In this document: one piece after another, positions 38,301 to 49,229 of the stretch
How positions within the stretch are numbered: the first letter of the stretch is position 1
Layout of the letters: each line of letters starts with the position of its first letter
Assembly: GCF_036320965.1 (NCBI RefSeq)
Contig: NC_092276.1
Span: 6,484,782 to 6,548,781, forward strand
Reading direction: 5' to 3'
From: Panulirus ornatus
Lineage: Eukaryota > Arthropoda > Malacostraca > Decapoda > Palinuridae
Length of the DNA: 64,000 nt
Position numbers and translations under genes: made by a program
Notes under the pieces: generated by a model
Database searches by the model: none
Told to the model about the DNA's origin: nothing
Seen by the model: only the letters and a program-made list of their open reading frames with translations

Positions 38301-41300
38301 CAGATAATAATGAGAACAACACATTCATCATGGGACTATGCTTTTTATTCATTTATTTATCATATCTAACCGCCATCTCCCGCATTATTGAGGTAGTGCA
38401 AGGAAACAGATGAGAAATGGCCTAACCCACCCACATAAACATGTATATACATAAATGCCAACACATGCACATATACATACATATACATTTCAACATATAC
38501 ATACACAGACATATACATATATACACATGTACATATCCATACTTGCTGCCTTCATCCATTCCCGTTGCCACACCACCACCACACAAAATAGCACCCCCCC
38601 CTCCAGCGAGGCAGTACCAGGAGAAAAAAGAAAAAAAAAAAAGAAAAAAAAGGGCCACATTCATTCATCTTCAGTCTCTAGCTGTCATGTGTAATGCTTC
38701 AAAACCACATCTCCCTTTCCACATCCAGGCCCCACAGACCTTTCCTTGGTTTACCCCACACACTTCACATGCCTTGGTTCAATCCACTGACAGCACACTG
38801 ACCCCGGTATACCACATCGTTCCAATTCACTCTATTCCTTGCAAGCCTTTCACCCTCCTGTATGTTCAGGCCCCAATCACTCAAAATCTTTTCCACTTCA
38901 TCCTTTCACCTCCAATTTGGTCTTCCACTTCTTGTTCTCTCTACTTCTGACACATATATCCTTTGTCAATCTTTCCTCACTCATTCTCTCCATGTGTCCC
39001 AACCATTTCAACACACCCTCTTCTGCTCTCTCAACCACATTTATTTTATTACCACACATCTCTCTTACCCATTCATTACTTTATCAAACCACCTCACACC
39101 ACATACTGTCTTCAAACATTTCATTTCCAACATATCCACCCTCCACTGCACAACCCTTACAACCATATAACATTGCTGGAACCACTATTCCTTCAAACAT
39201 ACCCATTTTTGCTCTCCGAGATAACATTCTCACCTTCCACACATTCTGCAACACTCTCATAACCTTTGCCCCCTCCCCCACCCTGTGACTCACTTCTGCT
39301 TCCATGGTTCCATCAGCTGCTAAGTCCACTCCCAGATATCTAAAATACTTCATTTCCTCCAGTTTTTCTCCATTTAAACTTTCCTCCCAATCAACTTGTC
39401 CCTCAACCCTACTGAACCTAATAACCTTGCTCTTAATCACAGTTACTCTCAACTTTCTTCTTTCATACACTTTACCAAACTAATTCACCAACTTCTTCAG
39501 TTTCACCCAAATCAGCCACCAACACTGTATCATCAGTGAACTGACTCATTTCCCATGCCCTCTCATCCAAAACAGACTGCATACTTGCCCCTCTCCAAAA
39601 CTCTTGCATTCACCTCCCTAACCACACCATCCGTAAACAAATTAAACATTCATGGAGACATTACGCACATGTCGCAAACTGACCTTCACTGGAACCACTC
39701 GCTTTCCTCTCCTCCTACTCGTACACATGCCTTACATCCTTGGTAAACACTTTTCACTGCTTCTAGCAACTTACCTCCCACACCATATACTCTTAAAACC
39801 TTCCACAAAGCTTCTCTATCCACCCTATCATATGCCTTCTCCAGATCCATAAATGCTGCATACAAATCTATCTGCTTTTCTAAGTGTTACTCACATACAT
39901 TCTTCAAAGCAAGCACCTGATCCATACATCATCTACCACTTCTGAAACCACACTGCTCTTCCACAATCTGATGCTCTGTATGTGCCTTTATCCTCTCAAT
40001 CAATACCCTCCCACATCATTTCCCAGGAATACTCAACAAACTGATGCCTCTGTAATTTGAACACTCACCTTTATCCCCTTTGCCTCTGTACAATGGCACT
40101 ATGCATGCAATCTGCCAATCCTCAGGCACTTCACCATGATCCATACATACACTGAATATCCTTACCAACCAACCAACAACACAGTTACCCCCCCCTTTTT
40201 ATATATTCCACGGCATTACCAACCAAAACTACCGCCTTGCCAGCTTTCATCTTCCGCAAAGCTTTCACTATCTCTTCTCTGTTAACCAAATCATTCTCCC
40301 TGACCCTCTCACTTTGCACTCCACCCCGACCAAAACACCCTATATCTGCCCATTCAACAAACTTTTAAAATATTCACTCCATCTCCTCACTTCACCATAG
40401 CTTGTTATTACCTCCCTATTAGCCCCCTTCACTGATGTTCCCATTTGTTCTCTTGTCTTATGCACCTTATTTACCTTCTTCCAAAACATTTTTTTTATTC
40501 TCCCTAAAATTTAATGATACTCTCTCACCCCCAACTCTCATCTGCCCTCCTTTTCACCCCTTGCACCTTTCTCTTGACCTCCTGTTGTTTTCTTTTAGAC
40601 CTTTCCCAGTCATTTGCATTACGTCCCTGCAAAAATTGTCCAAATGCCTCTCTCTTCTCATTCACTGACAATCTTACTTCTTCATCTTACCATTCACTAC
40701 CCTTTCTAATCTGCCCACCTCCCATCTTTCTTATGCCAAATGAATCTTTTGTGCAAGCCATCACTGTTTCCCTACATACATCCCATTCCTCCCCTACTCC
40801 CATTACTTCATTTGCTCTCACCTTTTGCCATTCTGCACTCAATCTCTCTTGGATATTTCCTCACCCAAGTCTCCTTTCCAAGCCAGGGTTCCCACTCTTT
40901 CACTGACATAAAATTCAAGGCTTTTTCCAGGATATTTCCAGGATCTGTAAATGTTTTCCAGGACATTTTCTACAGGGTTTTCAGCCTACTTAATCTTAAA
41001 TGGACTTCAATGGACAAACCATCTGGATAACACTGATCATTGGTTTGTGTTTGTTCTATTGAACACATCTATAACTTAGTTACCATGTTAGTTCTAATGA
41101 TTTAGGATTGGACTTGTATTGACAGGACTATCAAGAGCTTTCTGTATGAGGCTGGCTTTCAATGCTTTATAAGCCACAAGATGACCAATTTGCATGATAC
41201 AGAAATTTTCTGACTAAGTACTGTGACTAAGGCCATTTACCTAAAATATTGGAAATCTATAGCATTCAAATGATTTCCATAAAGATCAACATTATTCTAA

Positions 41301-44300
41301 GTTTGGTAAAAATTCATTTTCATCAACCATACTCTCAATTCTTGATGTTAATAAGTACATGATGCTACTTCTTGGATAATTACAAACTTATGACTCAGAT
41401 CTTCAACTAGTTTTCAATGGTTAGTGTCTTCCTATTGTACATATATATTCTATATTATAAATCATTACTTGGACCGTGTACAGCTCAAATCAAATGTGTT
41501 AAAAATCCAGAGAAGGATTTTGAATCAATATTGCTGAATAGACTGAATTGGCATTATGGATAAAAAAAATTCTTGGCAATATGCACAAATTAATTTATAG
41601 TATTCCAATCTGCATACCAAGTTTCATGAATTCGGTTCTTTTGTGATGGACAGATAGGACAAACACAATTGTATTTGTACCCACTTAGTGGGCAAACATA
41701 ATTCATAACCACAAAGACACAAAGTTTCCTACATGTACTTTGAGCATGCTTATTGCAGATGCACATCATGTATTAAGAAGCCAATGTTTTTCTCTCTTTT
41801 TTTTGACATACACAAAAATTTGGTTGTTCTTTTGCCTTTCATTGTTAAAGAATTCAACACTTTAAAAATCATACATTTTATTTTTTAATCATAAATCTTG
41901 AGTGCAACTAACTCATAACAAAAAATAAAACAAATCAACAACAAAAACGTAAACTGTAAAACAAAAACAACGTATATGTATTTAATGATATTGCACTGGG
42001 AAAAAAAGACTTTAACCCAATCTGAGTCAATAAGAGTTGACTTGGCAAATGCAAAGCACGTTTTTTCAAAAAATTGGCCATCACGATCATCATTAACCAT
42101 TGCTTTCATTACTCCATAACAGATGTGAGCAAGCGCTATTGAAACCGCGATTTCAGTTCGATTTGTACCATACAACTCGCCCCACAAAAAAGCCGCAATG
42201 TAGCAATAATGTATATTCAGGGTACGAAAGCAAGGGACGAATGAGGCCCAAGGGAAGTAACCTTTTCCTAACTTCCGTTTCAAGGGTTTTTCCCGGACAT
42301 TTTCAATTTTACGTGTTTTCCAGGCCTTTTCCCGGCCGGGAGCACCTCCAATAAAATTCCCGGGTTTTTCCCGTTTTCCCGGTGGCTTGGGAACCCTACA
42401 AGCTCACTTACTCTCACCACTCTCGTCACCCCAACATTTTGTCTTCTTTTCAGAAAACCTTTACAAATTTTCAACTTTGCCTCCACAAGATAGTGATCAG
42501 ACATCCCTCCAGCTGCCCCTCTCAGCACATTAACATCCAACAGTCTCTCTTTTACATTCCTATCAATTAACACATAATCCATTAAGTTTATGTCATGAAA
42601 TATAAATCACCTAAATGATAGCACACATAACTAATGTAGATAATGAGGGAACCCTGCTAAACCATATCTTGTACAACACATAAAATAGCTCCACTGCACC
42701 TAAATGATAGCACACATAACTAATGTAGATAATGAGGGAACCCTGCTAAACCATATCTTGTACAACACATAAAATAGCTCCACTGTATTCCCAAAAAGAG
42801 AGTTCCTTTTCATTTCTAGGACCAACTAAAGCTGTATGAACAGAACAAATGCAGTTTACAAACCTGATACTTTAGATGCATCCAGTTTCCTGATCCTGGA
42901 TTGTGGTGTTCAGTGATTGTGCCGAGCTGAGTGAATTGAGTTAAAATATATGAAGCCGCTGCTGGTGGGAACCCAAATACTGTTACCCAAGTGTCCTCCA
43001 AGGAATCACTTGCTGACCTGAGTAAGAAGAATTTTTGTACTATAAAGCTCATATGTTAACCACAAAATATTTCTATTTCATTGGTAACCTGGTACTGCAC
43101 TTCACTGAATGTCTTTGGTTGCCCATCTCACATTATGATGACTTCTCAAAACTAGTACAACTGTACACAGATCAACATTCACCTTATTTGGCTGAGATAT
43201 TTACTATGAATTTCATTTTTCCTCCCAGTCTTAAACATCAATCAGTTAGCTCAAGTTATCCATGGAAGCACAACAACAGATGACAGGGACTTTGCCTTCT
43301 GTACTTTCTCTGACCACAGCCACTAAGCTCCATCATAGTATTTCAAGAAACATTCTCACACTCTTTTAAGATCAATCACACCCTCTTATTTTTCACATCA
43401 CTATCTCTTACTCTTTCCCATTATTACAACCGTTCTTATATTTTCTGCTCTCCCTATTTCCTCAATCTTGTGTATACTAGCCAAGGCAACCTATGATACA
43501 AAGGAATACACAGGAATTAAGAAAACAGCCCACTGGGACCTTATCTAATGGAACATACCAGTATTAACTGCTTTATCTTGCCCATTCATGGCAGGCTGTG
43601 TTACAATGACCCTTAAACTTCCCACACCAACGTGTAATATAAGCTCACCTATGTCTTTTTCCTTCAACATTTACAGGAGTGTTTTGAGTATATCCCTTTC
43701 AAAATAGTCAATCTACTTCTCTGAATGTATGAACCCATGAAATCATAAAAGCTTATACTAGTAATTGAATATTAAAGGTAAGTTTATGAAACAATTCTTT
43801 CGGTTAAGTGTTGCAGCATTATTGCCGAATTATGTAATGTTTATCATACAACAGCTTATTTATCTACAAAAAACATAAAAAGAAAATAATGTATTCTGCT
43901 ACCTCACATTGCACATAAAACACATATTTGTCTGGACAAGCAGGACACCGCACCAAACAGAGGCTTGGGAATGTTACCCTCACACACACACACCAACCGG
44001 GGGATGTACAGCAAGACTTAGGCTCTGCCTACTTAGCTCATTGACTAGCCTTACATCAGTAGAAGCCTTAGCACTTCAAAAGCTTTGTTAACCATGAAAT
44101 AAAACACTTCTTATGATGCAAACTACACAACCAGCATCCAAGTGGGTGAAATTTTGCACAATCACCACCAAAGAGGGTAAAATTTTGCCCAATGGAACCT
44201 GCATTGTCAGTCAGCATATGGATGAGATTTGCCCAATGTGCTAAAACATAAAAGGGGTTAATGAAAACCAAACCATATTGCAAAGTTCATTAGTGACTAT

Positions 44301-47300
44301 GTCATGTGTTACTGTTTGATTTAACCCATGAAATTAATAAATAAACAAAAAGAGTATTGAAGATTCTGATTGCTTCACTCTACACTTTCTTTTAAACAAT
44401 TCATAGATGATAAAGACTTGGCATTAAACAAAATTTTAATAAAGTCTATTTATAGCAATGTACTGATTTATAAATCAAGAATTCATAACTCAAAACGTAT
44501 CAAGCTATCTCTTTTTACAATAGTGTTTAAACATAAACATAGAACACAGGGCAATACTTACACTTGTAAGGAGTCTTGGCCAATGAAGCTAGAATACTCT
44601 TTGGAGGGTGTGAAAATAGCACTATTGTAAGCTGATTGTGAAGTGGAGACCACTGGAGATCCTGGAGTGCTATACCCACTTGGGGTTACAGGTGACAAAT
44701 ATCCTCCTGCTGGAGCACCTATATAGTTAAACATAATGGGATATGATGAAAAATTCTTTGTTAAACTGTCCTCACTAATATGAAGTGCATTTTTTCCAAT
44801 GCAGAAAGAGATTTGTAAAGAGTCTAACAGCAAAACAAGGATTCTCTTTTTAGATATTACCCAATTCAAGATCTCACAACAGATAATCATTAGGGTCCAC
44901 ATGCTACCAAAAAGAACCGTGACACCAAACTCCCTAAGGAAAACTCATAACCTTTAAGGAACCTTAGCAGGAAACTCCTACCACAAAAATAAATTTTATT
45001 TCATGCAATCAAATTCAATTAAAATAATGATCCAAAAGACAATAAGAAAACATACCTAGAATACGATGATCAACATAAGGACTACCTAGACGTGCAGGAG
45101 GAATTGGGGACTGGGGTACTGCTGGTGGGCCTCGAATCCCCATTAAACTTTGAGTTGGTGGTCCCCCAGGTTTATCTGGTCCCAGTCTAAAACAGACACG
45201 TAATTATAAACCCCACGTTAAAAAGGCATACACTCCTAAACAGCAATACAAGTAGCATACTCCCTACAATTTGATGTTCATTAATTCTATGTTATACAGG
45301 GTGGGTAAGAAATACCTGACATTTACTCACTTAAAATTTATAAAAATTCTAATATTCTATTTCAAATTTTAAAGGATACTTGTAAGATTTGCTAAGATGA
45401 TGGAGTGGACATATATAAAGAAAACAAGGATCATGGAGCAGTACAGTACTTCAAGTCTGGTTTGATCATTCAAGCTCACAACATATGAACTGAATTTCAA
45501 GAACAGCTTCACAATCCTTACTCTCTCGATATCTGTCCACTCCACCATTTTACTACATATTATCAACGTCCTTTATAATATGAAATTTAAGTTCAAAACT
45601 GGTGTAGAATCATATGTGAACATATAAATAGACTGCATTTTCAAATCAAAGAAGTGGACTAATTATATATTTATTTATTTATTTTGCTTTGTTGGTCTCC
45701 TGCGTTTGCGAGGTAGCGCAAGGAAACAGACAAAAGAAATGGCCGAACACACCACCATACACATGTATATACATACACGTCCACACACGCAAATATACAT
45801 ACCTATACATCTCAATGTACACATATATATACACACACAGACATATACATATATACACATGTACATAATTCATAGTCTGCCTTTATTTATTCCCATCGCC
45901 ACCTCGCCACACATGGAATAACATCCCCCTCCCCCCTCATGTGTGCGAGGTAGCGCTAGGAAAAGACAACAAAGGCCCCATTCGTTCACATTCAGTCTCT
46001 AGCTGTCATGTAATAATGCCCGAAACCACAGCTCCCTTTCCACATCCAGGCCCCAAAAAACTTTCCATGGTTTACCCCAGACGCTTCACATTAATTCAAT
46101 CCAATGACAGCACGTCGACCCCGGTATACCACAACGATCCAATTCACTCTATTCCTTGGCCGCCTTTCACCCTCCTGCATGTTCAGGCCCCGATCACTCA
46201 AAATCTTTTTCACTCCATCTTTCCACCTACAATTTGGTCTCCCACTTCTCGTTCCTTCCACCTCCGACACATATATCCTCTTGGTCAATCTTTCCTTACT
46301 CATTCTCTCCATGTGCTAAAACCATTTCAAAACACCCTCTTCTGCTCTCTTAACCATGCTCTTTTTATTCCCACACATCTCTCTTACCCTTACATTACTT
46401 ACTTAATCAAACCACCTCACACCACATATTGTCCTTAAACATCTCATTTCCAGCACATCCACCCTCCTGCGCACAACTCTATCCATAGCCCACGCCTCAC
46501 AACCATACAACATTGCTGGAACCACTATTCCTTCAAACATACCCATTTTTGCTTTCCGAGATAATTTTCTTGACTTCCAAACATTCACCAAGGCTGGATA
46601 AGAAAAATCTAATGACATGCAAAAAAGCAGAGGTTTACTTAATGTATGATTTGTAAATAGGCATGAATAGATGAATAAATTTGCAGCAGAGGCTCCCCAC
46701 CAGTCTCCAACTGGACTCTATACAATAACTTTAGTACTATCCTTTGGCCATAAAAGTTATACTGACCCACTTTTCTGTACATATCCTTTACCTTTACATG
46801 TATATTTAATTCTATATCAGAAAAAAGAAACAAGATTTTTCCCATATTATGAGCAACTTTCTTCTAGCATTCAGGAGCAAATGTATGATGCGACCTAGGC
46901 ACTCTGTTGACATAAATGGCCTAATATCCAGCATGAAAATGCATTTAATCACCTAATTTCTTCTGCATTAATATCTTTCCTTGTTCAGTTCTCAACAGGA
47001 ATAAATATCATTCAATGGACGTTTTCATTCATGTTCATATGAGATTTATATTGTTTTTAACTATTCGAAAACATTATCATCTATCAAAACAGAATTACGT
47101 GATGAAAAGAGGTAGAACTGGATGAAACTAATAATCAGAAGCACCAACCAAAGTAGTGTGCAGCTATCGAACTAGAGTGCCATTTAAAATTCTTGACACT
47201 TTTTATATATTTTTTTCAATTCTTGACACTTTTTATATATATTTTTTTCAAGTTTCTGAGATACATCACCCAATTCAGCAAAATCTTATCTGGGTGACTT

Positions 47301-49229
47301 ACAACAGGGCATTTCTATATCACTTAATTACATTTTCTAATTCATACTAACATATCTATCAAAACAAAACACTTTCAAAAACTCTTCTCCCTCAACAGCA
47401 CATCCTGTACATGTCTACTGTCATTATTACCCATCTTTTGTACTCTACCATATATTCTACAGCAAAATTTTCTTACTACTCTGTGATCAATTCAAACATT
47501 TCAAATTTCATCAGGGTTTATAACACTGATAATCAGAGTTACCTGGAGGAGAAAAAAGGATCTTTTGTTGGCTGTGGGGATCCAGGTGTGGACACTGAAG
47601 TTGATGTGGAAAACTGACGGGTTGTTTTATTTGGACTTGCACCTCCACCACGTCCAGTCTGACATACAAGAATTTTGAGAGTTATACATACTTCACATAA
47701 AGCTGTAGCCATATGGGCATAAAAAGCACACAAATTTTTTTTTATGAAATCTATGGAGCAACAAAATACACTTGCAAAACATTTTGCAGGAATGGATGCA
47801 TGTTACCTGACTTACTTTAATCATGGGGAAAAAGAATGTTAAGATATTAATAAAAATAAAGAAAAAGTTTGAACTTGGATCTTTGGCAAGCTCTGCTACT
47901 ATACATTAATAAAAATTCTGCAAAAACAACAATGATCAAAAGTCCAAGACCAGTTAATGTAGACTGAGGTAAGTGCAGCTAGATCTGCATGAGACACGTC
48001 ACAATGACTGGAACAAAAGTTGGAAAAAAATTCTATGAACAATGACAATAAACTGTCAGATTTACTTTCTTCCCTCGTTACCCAAGTCATATAAACCTAC
48101 AACACCTAAAAGAGCAGTCTAAAAATTCATCAGAGTATACATAACTCACATATTTTCCTTGCTTTAAAACGAGTTATTTATAAAAAAATTGCGAAAAAAT
48201 TTAAAGCTTTCTAAATTTACAAGCTGTGTTTGCGTTTGAACAATTGAGCAATGGGCATTTCATACATCTGGGGGGAAAAGGTAGTCCATTAGAGGCAAAG
48301 TTCCACATCCTGAATTTCTTCAAAAAGCATTAGAAAATCACTTCAAATTCAAAGCTCTATGTGACACACAGTTTGGCCAGTGCTTTGTCGAATGGGAGCA
48401 GATCACCATCAAGTGTAACATGAGGGTGCAAGGCGGATTCATAACTGTCAGGAGTTATGAGTCATAATAAACTGCTATGAAGATGCAGACATTAAGCTCT
48501 GAGGAGCCCAGTGTTCCATTTCTGTCAATTCTGCTTCATGTCTATACAACTTGTATAAACAATATGTTTAACACAAGCATTTGCAAAAATTAGGTCTGCT
48601 GCCTGGTGATGCACAAAATATATGAATACTTTCAACACTATCAATTACATCTGCAACCCCATACCTACTTATCATTCCCTCCTCCACTTTATCCTAAACC
48701 CTCCCCAAATTTGATGTTTGTGGAAAGAGTGTCAAGAGTCCACATGTGGGTAAGGCAGAAAGAAAAAGCAGCTACGTGGGTCAGAAGAGTGCAACTTGAC
48801 AACCACTGAAATGCTGGCTCACTACACATGCTTTCACTAACCCTCTCAATACCCAGGCAGGTAATAAGAGGTAATATACCTCCCTGGTTGATGGTTGCTT
48901 ACCAACTACTACCAAATGATTTCTATGTAAACCTATAATACATCTGTATACCAGTTACCTATCACATATAATGGGCAGACACAATACACACCTGGGTAAT
49001 ACATAAAAATCCCAACATGGTTTACTCACTATATTCTAAACAAGACTTTTCTAAAAATTTCTCTTCCTCAAGATTAACAGTAATACTTGACAATGGTGCT
49101 TACAGAAGTTGAAGGGGAAGCTCCCATTAAAAAGGAAGGAAGATAAGTGCTGGCAGCTGTACTAACAGGTGTGGTGTGTGAAGGAGCTGCTGGGGACCCA
49201 ACAGGACTGCCTAAGCTCATTGGTTCCAT
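28235..49229 (-). CDS. nup35: Nucleoporin Nup35/Nup53, complete coding region in 8 exons
   Basis: Nup35 is a nuclear pore inner-ring component that binds Nup93, Nup155 and the membrane protein Ndc1, and touches the membrane through its C-terminus. Exons (minus strand): 49229-49104, 47658-47543, 45186-45056, 44718-44562, 43017-42864, 36471-36382, 36047-35907, 28312-28235. All junctions are GT/AG and all phases agree; the sum is 993 nt, 330 codons plus stop, close to the human length of about 326. The N-terminus has the EPMSLGSP and LPSFLMG motifs. The atypical RRM (Nup53/MPPN domain) spans about residues 185-258 ([32 protein letters not shown]). The C-terminus has [14 protein letters not shown] and then the [14 protein letters not shown] helix. 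The start ATG directly follows a 3' splice site, so the 5' UTR is on an upstream exon. A few extra N-terminal codons there cannot be excluded. Confidence 0.95.
30296..30763 (-). mobile_element. RTE long-form 3' UTR, minus half of inverted pair
   Basis: Minus strand: stem-loop near 30303-30330, both tail modules, up to the ACCCCGGTAAACTACATCG sequence just after the ORF stop. It then joins directly to a plus-strand copy. It lies in the last nup35 intron. Confidence 0.85.
30764..31690 (+). mobile_element. RTE RT C-terminus and long-form 3' UTR, plus half of inverted pair
   Basis: Starts at ATAGGGTGGGGGAGG of the RT and runs through the stop, the long tail and the terminal stem-loop (31646-31677) to the A-rich end. 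The ORF is broken by a TAA at 31009. It is older than the short-tail copies. Confidence 0.85.
31695..31988 (-). mobile_element. Old divergent RTE copy, part 2 (after Tc1 insertion)
   Basis: The minus strand has a diverged RT segment: a VDGEIRKM equivalent of MDGVVREV near 31975, a remnant of the [17 protein letters not shown] region near 31860 (reads [13 protein letters not shown] with a frameshift), and the VKPSRV equivalent of IRYSRVEG. It continues from 33325-33730; the Tc1 element sits between. Confidence 0.7.
31989..33324 (-). mobile_element. Tc1-like DNA transposon with TIRs and TA duplication
   Basis: A 1336-bp element bounded by TA (31987-31988 and 33325-33326). The TIRs align as CAAGCCTTGACAGTGCATTA at the left and the complement of the right end, CACACACCTTGACATTGCAT, allowing one indel. 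It contains a decayed Tc1-family transposase on the minus strand. The size of about 1.3 kb is usual for Tc1/mariner elements. It is inserted in an old RTE copy, whose reading resumes on the other side. Confidence 0.85.
32111..33105 (-). pseudogene. Tc1-family transposase pseudogene
   Basis: From the N-terminal end: a helix-turn-helix with [20 protein letters not shown], then VWIIRF, a KKPLL motif, [20 protein letters not shown], the [11 protein letters not shown] region, [11 protein letters not shown] (second catalytic Asp, 32358-32375) and INLIENL (third catalytic Glu), ending with TAA at 32111. By my count 35 residues separate the second D and the E (Tc1 itself has 34). At least two TGG-to-TAG changes (in the DWPEN and IENLW motifs) and several frameshifts kill it. 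No transposase activity is expected. Confidence 0.85.
33325..33730 (-). mobile_element. Old divergent RTE copy, part 1
   Basis: The minus strand carries a diverged RT middle: a [16 protein letters not shown] remnant of [15 protein letters not shown], then [20 protein letters not shown] for the [17 protein letters not shown] region, then [10 protein letters not shown] for LRQGCVMSP. It is clearly more diverged than the other copies and probably an older subfamily. It is split by the Tc1 insertion. Confidence 0.7.
33881..33917. repeat. (ATT)n microsatellite at RTE 5' junction
   Basis: ATT repeats with one ATC, directly before the 5'-truncated RTE copy. Confidence 0.9.
33918..35123 (+). pseudogene. 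RTE reverse transcriptase remnant with one stop
   Basis: Open from the junction to 34738, where TAG replaces GAG in the YGCEAWAMD motif, and open again to 35123. The catalytic FADD box ([10 protein letters not shown]) is intact near 34355. There is no endonuclease. Confidence 0.88.
33918..35332 (+). mobile_element. 5'-truncated young RTE copy in nup35 intron
   Basis: Begins within the RT at the [16 protein letters not shown] codons. It runs to the stop, a short-form 3' UTR, the stem-loop (near 35273-35301, with AGACGGCG) and an A tail of about 30 nt. It is antisense to nup35, in its last intron. The ORF is nearly intact. Confidence 0.95.
35907..36047 (-). CDS. nup35: nup35 coding exon 7
   Basis: Acceptor AATTATTTCAG, donor GTATGT, 141 nt, phase 0 at both ends. 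Encodes [20 protein letters not shown], matching the conserved RISTMRPLATAY motif of the family. Confidence 0.92.
36382..36471 (-). CDS. nup35: nup35 coding exon 6 (RRM, second part)
   Basis: Acceptor GTCATTCCAG, donor GTTGGT (weak but in phase), 90 nt. Encodes [20 protein letters not shown] and the IMIGVVPC strand, completing the RRM. Confidence 0.92.
38370..40883 (-). mobile_element. Old long-tail RTE copy, part 1 (3' UTR and RT)
   Basis: Minus strand: decayed stem-loop, long 3' UTR (38370-38800), RT C-terminus, RT and linker up to 40883, where a hAT-like element interrupts it. It has many frameshifts; the longest frame left is 128 codons at 39084-39470. It lies in the nup35 intron between exons 5 and 6, in the same orientation as the gene. 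Confidence 0.88.
40884..42398. mobile_element. hAT-like non-autonomous DNA element, 1515 bp
   Basis: The ends are CAGGGTTCCCA at 40884 and TGGGAACCCTA at 42398, inverted repeats of 10-11 bp. A 5-bp direct repeat CAAGC flanks it (40879-40883 and 42399-42403). Sub-terminal TTTTCCAGG and TTTTCCCGG motifs recur at both ends, as in many hAT-type elements. No transposase is recognised; a 132-codon minus-strand frame (41885-42283) matches nothing I know. The family is tentative, because hAT normally duplicates 8 bp. The insertion within the RTE is certain, as RTE sequence resumes on the far side. Confidence 0.75.
42399..42583 (-). mobile_element. Old RTE copy, part 2 (endonuclease C-terminus)
   Basis: Minus strand resumes the same copy with VRVSEL, then the [10 protein letters not shown] and [15 protein letters not shown] codons and [19 protein letters not shown], ending near 42583 by truncation. 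Confidence 0.88.
42608..42785. repeat. Perfect 89-bp tandem duplication
   Basis: 42608-42696 and 42697-42785 are identical. It lies in the nup35 intron 3' of exon 5, about 80 bp from the donor of that exon. Confidence 0.95.
42864..43017 (-). CDS. nup35: nup35 coding exon 5 (RRM, first part)
   Basis: Acceptor CTTACTCAG, donor GTTTGT, 154 nt. Encodes [20 protein letters not shown] and GNWMHLKYQ, the diagnostic first half of the Nup53-type RRM. Confidence 0.95.
44562..44718 (-). CDS. nup35: nup35 coding exon 4
   Basis: Acceptor AACTATATAG, donor GTAAGT, 157 nt. Ser/Thr/Pro-rich ([20 protein letters not shown]) and ending in FIGQDSLQ just before the RRM. Confidence 0.88.
45056..45186 (-). CDS. 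nup35: nup35 coding exon 3
   Basis: Acceptor CTGTTTTAG, donor GTATGT, 131 nt. Encodes [20 protein letters not shown] and a [15 protein letters not shown] segment, corresponding to the GAPPVRSIYDD-type region of vertebrate Nup35. Confidence 0.88.
45684..46597 (-). mobile_element. Long-tail RTE copy, 5'-truncated, in nup35 intron
   Basis: Minus strand: stem-loop module, both tail modules, ORF stop and RT C-terminus up to about 46597. It has several frameshifts. It has the same orientation as nup35 and lies between coding exons 2 and 3. Confidence 0.88.
47543..47658 (-). CDS. nup35: nup35 coding exon 2
   Basis: Acceptor TGTATGTCAG, donor GTAACT, 116 nt, ends after two bases of a codon. Encodes a Ser/Thr/Pro-rich stretch ([20 protein letters not shown]), low-complexity as expected for the disordered N-terminal half. 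Confidence 0.88.
49104..49229 (-). CDS. nup35: nup35 coding exon 1 (residues 1-42)
   Basis: Preceded on the minus strand by a strong acceptor (T-run, then ATTTTTGACAG) and followed by the donor GTAAGC. Encodes [13 protein letters not shown] and LPSFLMG, conserved at the N-terminus of Nup35. Ends in phase 0. Confidence 0.9.
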
